Part shown: positions 57,668 to 64,000 of the stretch, piece by piece
How positions within the stretch are numbered: the first letter of the stretch is position 1
How the letters are laid out: every line of letters starts with the position of its first letter
Source of the DNA: Aurifilum marmelostoma
Lineage: Eukaryota; Ascomycota; Sordariomycetes; Diaporthales; Cryphonectriaceae
Assembly: GCA_027559495.1 (NCBI GenBank)
Contig: JAMXSV010000003.1
Location: 930,001 to 994,000 of the forward strand
Length of the DNA: 64,000 bases
Direction: 5' to 3'
Translations under genes and position numbers: made by a program
Notes under the pieces: generated by a model
Databases searched by the model: none
The model's input: the letters and a program-made list of their open reading frames with translations, nothing else
Told to the model about the DNA's origin: nothing

Positions 57668-60600
57668 GATATGCTTCTTTCGTGATCTTTGTGTAGCAGG
57701 CCACGATGGACGGTCAGCCGGATGGCCGCAGGAGGGTTTATATGAGTGGGCTTGGCCACTCTAGAATCAAAGAGGGGAAGTTCTCGAAGATCTCGAGACT
57801 TCTTTTTCTTTATCGTGTGGCACACAGGGGAGACAAGAAGGGTGGTACATACCAGACGGTAGGGACGAAACAAGAAAAAGTCAAGAAATAAAAAAAAAAG
57901 GTAAAACCCCCTCCAAGAAGCGTCGCAACGGACCAAGGTCGCGCGATCGGGCTACACCGTTGACCGTTCAGGCATCACATGGAACACACCTGCTGTCCGC
58001 TCCCGGACGAATCTTTCACCCTGGACGCCTGGTGTCTCAGTTGTGGCGGAAACAAGGCCGATATATGACACACACGCGGTGAGCAGCTGGGCAAGAATGG
58101 GCGGCTGCCGTGTATGGAGATACACTGTGTTGCGTTGGGGATTGCGTGTGTGTTGTGTGCGCGCGCGCTATGACCTCTACTTTGTCGTCTTCGTTGTCGT
58201 CCCAGGAGGAGAGGAAGCAGCAGCAGCAGCAGCAGCAGCAGCAACTCAAAAAAGAAGGAGGAAAAGCAGGGACACGAGAAAGACAGGAGGAGGAGGAGAA
58301 GAAGGGCGAGAGGAGCCACAAAAAATTAGTGAAAAAGAGAGAGGAAGCCTGCAATGGGAGGAGGGGTGTGTGTGTGGAAATGTCAGGCACGGTAGACCCC
58401 GAGTTGTACGGCTAGGATGGGAAACGTCTGTTAGACGCAGGAGACATGTATGTTGCGCGGCAATGATTCCCTAGTGATAGGTTACCCGCCTCGTGGGCGG
58501 AGCGGCTGGATGTTCAAGAGAATGGGTACCGAGGGATTCGGTCGGGTGGCGTCAGGCGCTTGTCTCGCAGTATAAGCTTGTTCTTGTTCACTCCTGTTGC
58601 TTCTCCGTTGCGTAAGGTGACTCTGTCTCGTCAGAGTCTGACAGGAAACGCGAGAGAGAAAGCAAGATGAGGAAGGAGGAAGAGGGTGTGTGTGTGTGTG
58701 TGCGTGCGTGAGTGAGTGAGTGAGTGAGTAAACGAGGAGGGGAGGATTAAACATAGACGGGAAGCAAGTTGTAGGTGTGGTTGTATGCAATGTGGGGGGG
58801 GGGGGGGAAAGAGCAAGGGCAAGGGCAATAAGTCGCGACTTCAGCGCCTAAATTCGACAGGGCCCTGGGCCTGTCAATGGACGATCTCTAGGGGAGCCCA
58901 TAAAAAAAAATCGAGGCTTCTCGCTTCCCGTCTCCCAAGGATGGAGAGAGGGTCCAGCATTGTGAGGCGAGAACTGGATACCATAGCGTGGATAGCAGAC
59001 CTATAGGAGGTACTACTGTATGTACCTATTAAAATAAAATAAAAAAAGAAGCCAGGGCGGGTATCCCCTCCAGCCCGGCCTCGTTCAGGCTCACAGACTT
59101 GAGAGGACCAGCGATGGCATGGCGACGAAACATCCCGGCAGCCTAGACAAGGGTAGTACTATGGCAACAGGCCTATGAGGTCCCCAGGACAGTGGCAGAC
59201 GGCAGGGCATCAGACCCAGAACACACGGAATAGGGCAAGAGCCGGTGACCCCTCTGGAGCGAGATGCAGTAGTTTCTCCCATGCTGGTTGGTTCCAGGTA
59301 CTAAGGTACATAGTACAAATTAGTAGTACCTGGAAAGCAAAGAGCGTCCCATATCAATTAGCCTCCACTTCCTGCTGTACCATGCTGGCCTATTGTCGTC
59401 ACCTGGACAGTGCTTCCCTTGATATTTGACCGAAGCCCCAGAGACCAATTGCAGGGCTGCGATAGAGGATGAGAGCGACCTCGTCCGTCTGATCATATAT
59501 CCGTTACTGCTGCTTGTTCTCTGCGCCACTCAGCTGTCAAAGCTGCGAGCTGCTCGGAAAATGGGGTACAGGAGGATGATGACGGCTGGGCGGATGGATC
59601 CTATGCATGTGAGAGAGAGAGTGTGTGTCTGTCTTTGTACCTGACATGGATCGGTCGTTACTCGTCAAAAGTACATGGCATGCCGCAATCGAATATGCCT
59701 GATATGCCGCCGTGCCGTGCCGTGTTGCGCTGCGCTGTACTCCGCTGTGCCATGCCTACTGGGCTCTGCTTGCTTGCTTGCTTGCTCCGACATTCTGTGT
59801 CCAAAATCTGATATCATGTTGTGTCATGGGATTCAAGCCCAACCATCATCGTGGTGGCCCCATCATCCCACACGCGCCCTGCACTGCGGAGCAGAGCGCC
59901 CTGCACTTTGGGCCTCGCCGCCTTATCGTCTCGAAGGGATTTTCAGATTTTTCCTGTTTTCGTTTTCCTTTTCCAGCGACTGTCCTGGGGCGCAAATCCC
60001 TCGTGGCCCATTCCACAGACCCTTCATCGCCACATTGGGCGGGCGGTTCAAACACATTCACACAGACACACCCCCACAAAGGGGTAGGCACTTGAGAGGG
60101 GGAGTACTCGGGTACCACAGAGGTACAGGTACTATGATACAGTCTAGTATTGCATCTGCTGTAGCAGGGTGTACTGTACCGTGCACAGCAAGTACTGCGT
60201 GAAGAGGGAAGGAGAGAGGGAGGGTTCACTGATCAGTGTGAAGTTGCAGGAGGGGCAGGAACGAATGGGACCGGGGGGCCACCCAACCCCAGCAGGCTCG
60301 ATGCAGCCACGAGGTGAGGTTGAGAAAACGTTCATCGGGCGCTAAAGCTCGCTTCGCCATTGGTGGTTCATCTGGTGCACCTTGAGCACTTATGCAAGGT
60401 ACCCCCTGTTGTGTGATGGCCACACAGTTCTGATTGGCGCTTAGCCCTGAGTGACGCTATCCTTGTTTCTCCACGTCTCCACTCGCAACTGCCTATAGCT
60501 GTCCGACTCTGGCCCTCAACCAGACCTCGCACCGCCCATTTTCATATCCCAACCCCCCCCCCAGTCCTCATCGTTTGCCTCCCTTGTCCTCCACCACCAC

Positions 60601-63600
60601 CACCCATCACCACCACTTGTTGATCAACTATGCACTAAAGATGGCAGCAGCAGCAGCAGCCAGGAGCCCTCCTGCTTCTACTAAACCTGCTGTCAGGGTC
60701 AGATCAGGTCAGGTCAGACCACAGCAGTATTGGCACCGAGACATGTCCATCGCTTCCTCCGGTATTCGGCGATTCGATCCTGTATACCCCATACCACATG
60801 GGCCATTCATCATCAAATCACCAACCACCCTGTTGTCAGGATCAAAGTCAGTCGGTCAAAGCCACCTTGTCGGCGTCAAGGTACTTGTCCCGACATGGCC
60901 TTGACTCGACTGCACGGCATAATGCCATTGATTGATGGATTGATTTGACTTGCATTTTGTCTGACGACCCCGCCGTTCGTGGTCAGGTGTTGATACCAAG
61001 TACCCCAGCTCACCCCCCAGCTCCGTCAGGCGGGAACAGAGAGGAAGACGAAAAAAAGAAGAGAAGATGAGAAAAATTTGGCCTGTTGATGAGTCTCATC
61101 CTCGACTCCTCGGTTGGGCACCTCGTTCCTGATCTGCATGTTATCGGCGCCAGGTGAGGAGGAGCGACGACCAAGATCCTCTGTCTCCCTCCTACCACCC
61201 CGGGCGACGGCGGCTCTGCAGCTATCGATCTGCTCTGGACCCCCTGGTCCAAACCCACCACCGTTCCTCCCTCGGCATCCCTTGGACTCGGTAGGCTGCT
61301 ACCGAAGAGACGTCGACTCCGGAGCAGTGTCCTCGCTTCGACGTCCTCAGCACAAGAGAGAAAACTTCCAAGAGAGAAGAAAAAGGGATGTCACACCTGA
61401 ACCCGTCCCGTCTCCACACCGTCGTCGGGAGGTGGGACCCTCAGAGGCGCTTCTGTGACTGGGCGTTTGGGGGAGGAGGTTTATCTCCCTTTTGGAGCTT
61501 CATCACACTTTCACACCAAGAGTCAGTACCCATCTTGCCATCCTGGACCACGCAGGATGCAGGATGTGACATCTCCCGTCCCGCCCTCCGGTCTGTCGAT
61601 CACAACCGGCATGAATCGCCTCATAATGAAAAGAGGGGAGAGACTTTCAATAGTGCGGTGTGATGCACACTTTTCTCCCCCCCTGGATGCAGACGTTTCT
61701 TCTGCGTGGCTTTCACGGCCACCAAGGGACGGGAGGAACGTACCATCCGCCTTGATAACGGGCAGAGCTACTGAGATCGGACTGGTGGTTAAGAAACCCC
61801 CGAGGCGGCCGTACCACGGATAAAAAACGACCTCTCACACACACAGGTCATTTCCCACCATCTTCTGATCGCTCGTCGCTCTCCGCGGCGCTGACCGTTT
61901 TCCGTGGGTCCGTATCACATCCCATTGGATTGGCTCGAGAAGTTGCAGATCATGATGCCTCTGCATGCCAGAATCTCGAGGCCCTTCGCCGGACGGCGTA
62001 AGAAGAAAAAAAAAATAACCAGGGATCGAAACACGACGAACCAATCTCTGAGGCACACATAAGACATACTTACAACTCATCACAGTCGGCCACGTTCACT
62101 TTGCCATGCAGTAGGGGCGCACCCAAATGCTACCATGCAACCACACCTGCAAGCAGCAGCATCTTTACTGCATTCGATATGAGCCGTACCCCCCCCCCCC
62201 CCTCTCTCTCTTCTTCCCCTGCCTCTTGGGTGCCGGGACCACGTCTGGGGTCAGTGGTGGGTCCGAATTGATTTATCACCGTGATCCTCGACATAGCCAG
62301 CCATTGAGCTCCTCACCTGTCCTCCCAACAGCAGCAGATCTATCTCCTTAGCTCCCGGAAGAGGCGGCGTCCCTGAGCCGCCCCGTCGAAATTTCTCTTG
62401 GGTCAAGGGCCGCCTTCACCCTCCAGCTCGATCAATGCTCTCTGTCGCTCTCATGGAACTTGCGATTCGTTGTCCGCTGTTGCGGTGGACACTATTGTGC
62501 CGGGCCAGCAACCCGACCATGATGGTCTGATGAAAGTTCGCCCTCCACTCTAATCATAGCAACATCTCCTTCCCAATTGACTCTCACAGGACCGGCTCCG
62601 GCATGACACCAATGCAGTATTTTCCAAGCGACGTTAGCTTGCATGCATCTTCCCCTTGCCTGCCATCAACACCCTAGCCGTCCGGGGCAGCTGCTGAGGA
62701 GACTTTTGCGATAGGTGTCCCGCTTTGTCCTGCATGCCCACAGGAACGGGTCTTGGGAAAAAGACATAAAAAAAGATGGAGGGAGGGCCAGGGGTGAACA
62801 TTGGCGGGAGGGGGGAGGGGGGGAGGGGGGCTTACTCACCAGTTGGTACCCTGGGGCTCGCTTGAATTGCATTGAATGCTACCTCGCCAAGGTTTCTTCT
62901 GCAGAAACTCTGCTACCCCACTCATTTGTCCTGCAGGTGAAGAAGAGCTATCCTAGTCCCCTTCTCCCGGCCCCTCCTTACTACTGTGTACCATGGTGTT
63001 TACCATCCGGTGGTGACACGGCTTACAGTGCTTACATGACGGCCGCTTTATTCATAGCACAAGTCCGGACGGGTGGCTGCTTTCTGCCCCAAGCCTCCTT
63101 GAGAAATTTCGACCTGCATGGTGTGTTGCAGAACAGAACGAAGCACGACTTTTGGCTGATGTTTTCCACTATCTTCTTGTCTTAACCCCACGCTTTGGCC
63201 ATGTCTCGTTGCTGGAATGCAGGACGCGAAGAGCTTCCTCCTCATCCTCCTCCACCACCACCGCCACCGTTTCAGCCATCTGTCTCTCACTAGGCTGGCT
63301 GACTGACCACACTTGTGCCTTGCAGCTCGTATGCTGTCAGACAAACGCCTGGAGAAGACTTGTGTGCCGGTATCGTGGTCTCGTGGAGCTTGGGGATTGC
63401 CCCGATGACAACAATTGTCGACATTGCATCCACTTTTCTGTCTTCAATTGGACCCGCAGCAGCCCCAGCATGAGGCTTGCATGAGCTAGAAAAGAAAATT
63501 CCAGAGGTCATTGCAAAAAAGAAGGCGAACTGCGTGGCATTCTCTCGTCCTGTCCTCGCCCGAACGAACTGACGATGCTGCCTGCCGCAGTCCCATCTCG

Positions 63601-64000
63601 TGGGCGGAATCGACGTTCCGGCCTAAAGAGACGCCACAGGCCTTTTGGTGGCTTGTTCTTTCTTTGCTTTTTTTTTTCCTTCTTTCTTTTTCTTCTTGTT
63701 GCTTCTGCTGCACACAGATTTGAGTGCGGACCCGGGATTGGCACCTGCGCGAGCTTGCCCGCCTTCGTGCACCCATTTGGGCGGGGCATGCGGCCCAGAA
63801 CATGTCGTACAGAAAATTCGACAGGGGACCTGATCCTCCCAAGGTCAAGCCTCGCGGGCTGGGGGGGGGGTGTGTCCATCATGTAAAGAAGAGGGTGACA
63901 TGGTCTCGTCAACGCCACTCATCTGGAAATGGTGTTCCGATCACATCCGTGGTTCAGGCTCCTTGACCACCTTCAGGCCGTGGGGGGGAGAGGAAGGGGA
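57668..64000. other. 6.3-kb right flank with no supported gene
   Basis: Frames up to 175 codons exist but none reads like a protein, and none could be linked by splicing. It contains a CAG-type repeat near 58216-58245, a GT/GA repeat near 58686-58730, a G14 run near 58794-58807, the 11-bp inverted repeat at 59292-59335, GTAC-rich DNA near 60103-60200 and further C/G runs (60550, 62190, 63858). Promoter DNA of genes beyond the window, an untranslated RNA, or an old degraded element are all possible. Confidence 0.5.
59292..59335. repeat. Perfect 11-bp inverted repeat with 22-nt loop
   Basis: TTCCAGGTACT at 59292-59302 and its exact reverse complement at 59325-59335 frame a GTAC-rich loop. It could fold as a hairpin. 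No duplicated flank was found that would mark it as a transposon. Confidence 0.75.

Noticed and set aside
62715..63185. 156-codon + frame in the right flank
   Set aside because: Runs through a G-rich simple tract and reads as random sequence.
1..64000. CRISPR arrays, prophage or complete transposons
   Set aside because: No regularly spaced repeats, integrase, reverse transcriptase or transposase frames seen.

Overview
This is chromosomal DNA of a filamentous ascomycete, most probably a Sordariomycete. The genes are monocistronic and lie on both strands. They carry short introns (about 50-200 nt) with GT...AG ends and CTAAC/CTGAC-like branch points. Intergenic DNA is rich in poly-C/G, poly-A/T and microsatellite tracts. 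The gene set also fits: Ctf4/SepB, Ypt1, an NRC-2-type AGC kinase, a FacC-like carnitine acetyltransferase, a 2EXR protein and a secreted rhamnogalacturonase. The species cannot be named from the sequence. I see no operons, phage, complete transposon, tRNA, rRNA or CRISPR array.

Layout. 1.4-6.0 kb: a divergent pair, replisome adaptor Ctf4/Mcl1 (-) and a WD40 protein (+). 9.0-12.5 kb: a large orphan fungal protein (+) with a broken 3' frame. 14.0-15.1 kb: Rab1-type GTPase Ypt1 (-). 16.8-17.8 kb: a small, probably mitochondrial protein (+). 18.3-19.2 kb: a 2EXR protein (-). 21.5-23.2 kb: secreted GH28 rhamnogalacturonase (+). 26.2-29.1 kb: carnitine acetyltransferase (+). 29.8-31.1 kb: AT-hook/C2H2 nuclear protein (+). 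33.7-35.9 kb: NRC-2/Kin82 kinase (+). 37.1-39.5 kb: CorA-like membrane protein (-). 41.7-43.3 kb: PRPP synthetase of the Prs1 type (-). 44.9-45.5 kb: RNA polymerase III subunit Rpc9 (+). 45.6-46.4 kb: a degenerate Rho-like GTPase (-). 47.0-48.9 kb: tRNA pseudouridine synthase Deg1/Pus3 (+). 49.0-50.0 kb: GPI-anchor subunit PIG-H (-). 52.3-57.7 kb: a giant WD40/alpha-solenoid protein (-). The last 6.3 kb hold no gene I can support.

Most genes are housekeeping and share no single pathway. Splice structures were deduced by keeping reading frame and recognisable protein continuity across introns.

The most notable biology is the Rho-family protein that lacks switch I and the DxxG/Gln catalytic loop. 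Also notable are the MluI-type box in the Ctf4 promoter and three coding regions whose frame breaks at C/G homopolymers, each fixed by removing one base. That last pattern looks more like consensus error than biology. I did not find a convincing new multi-gene system.
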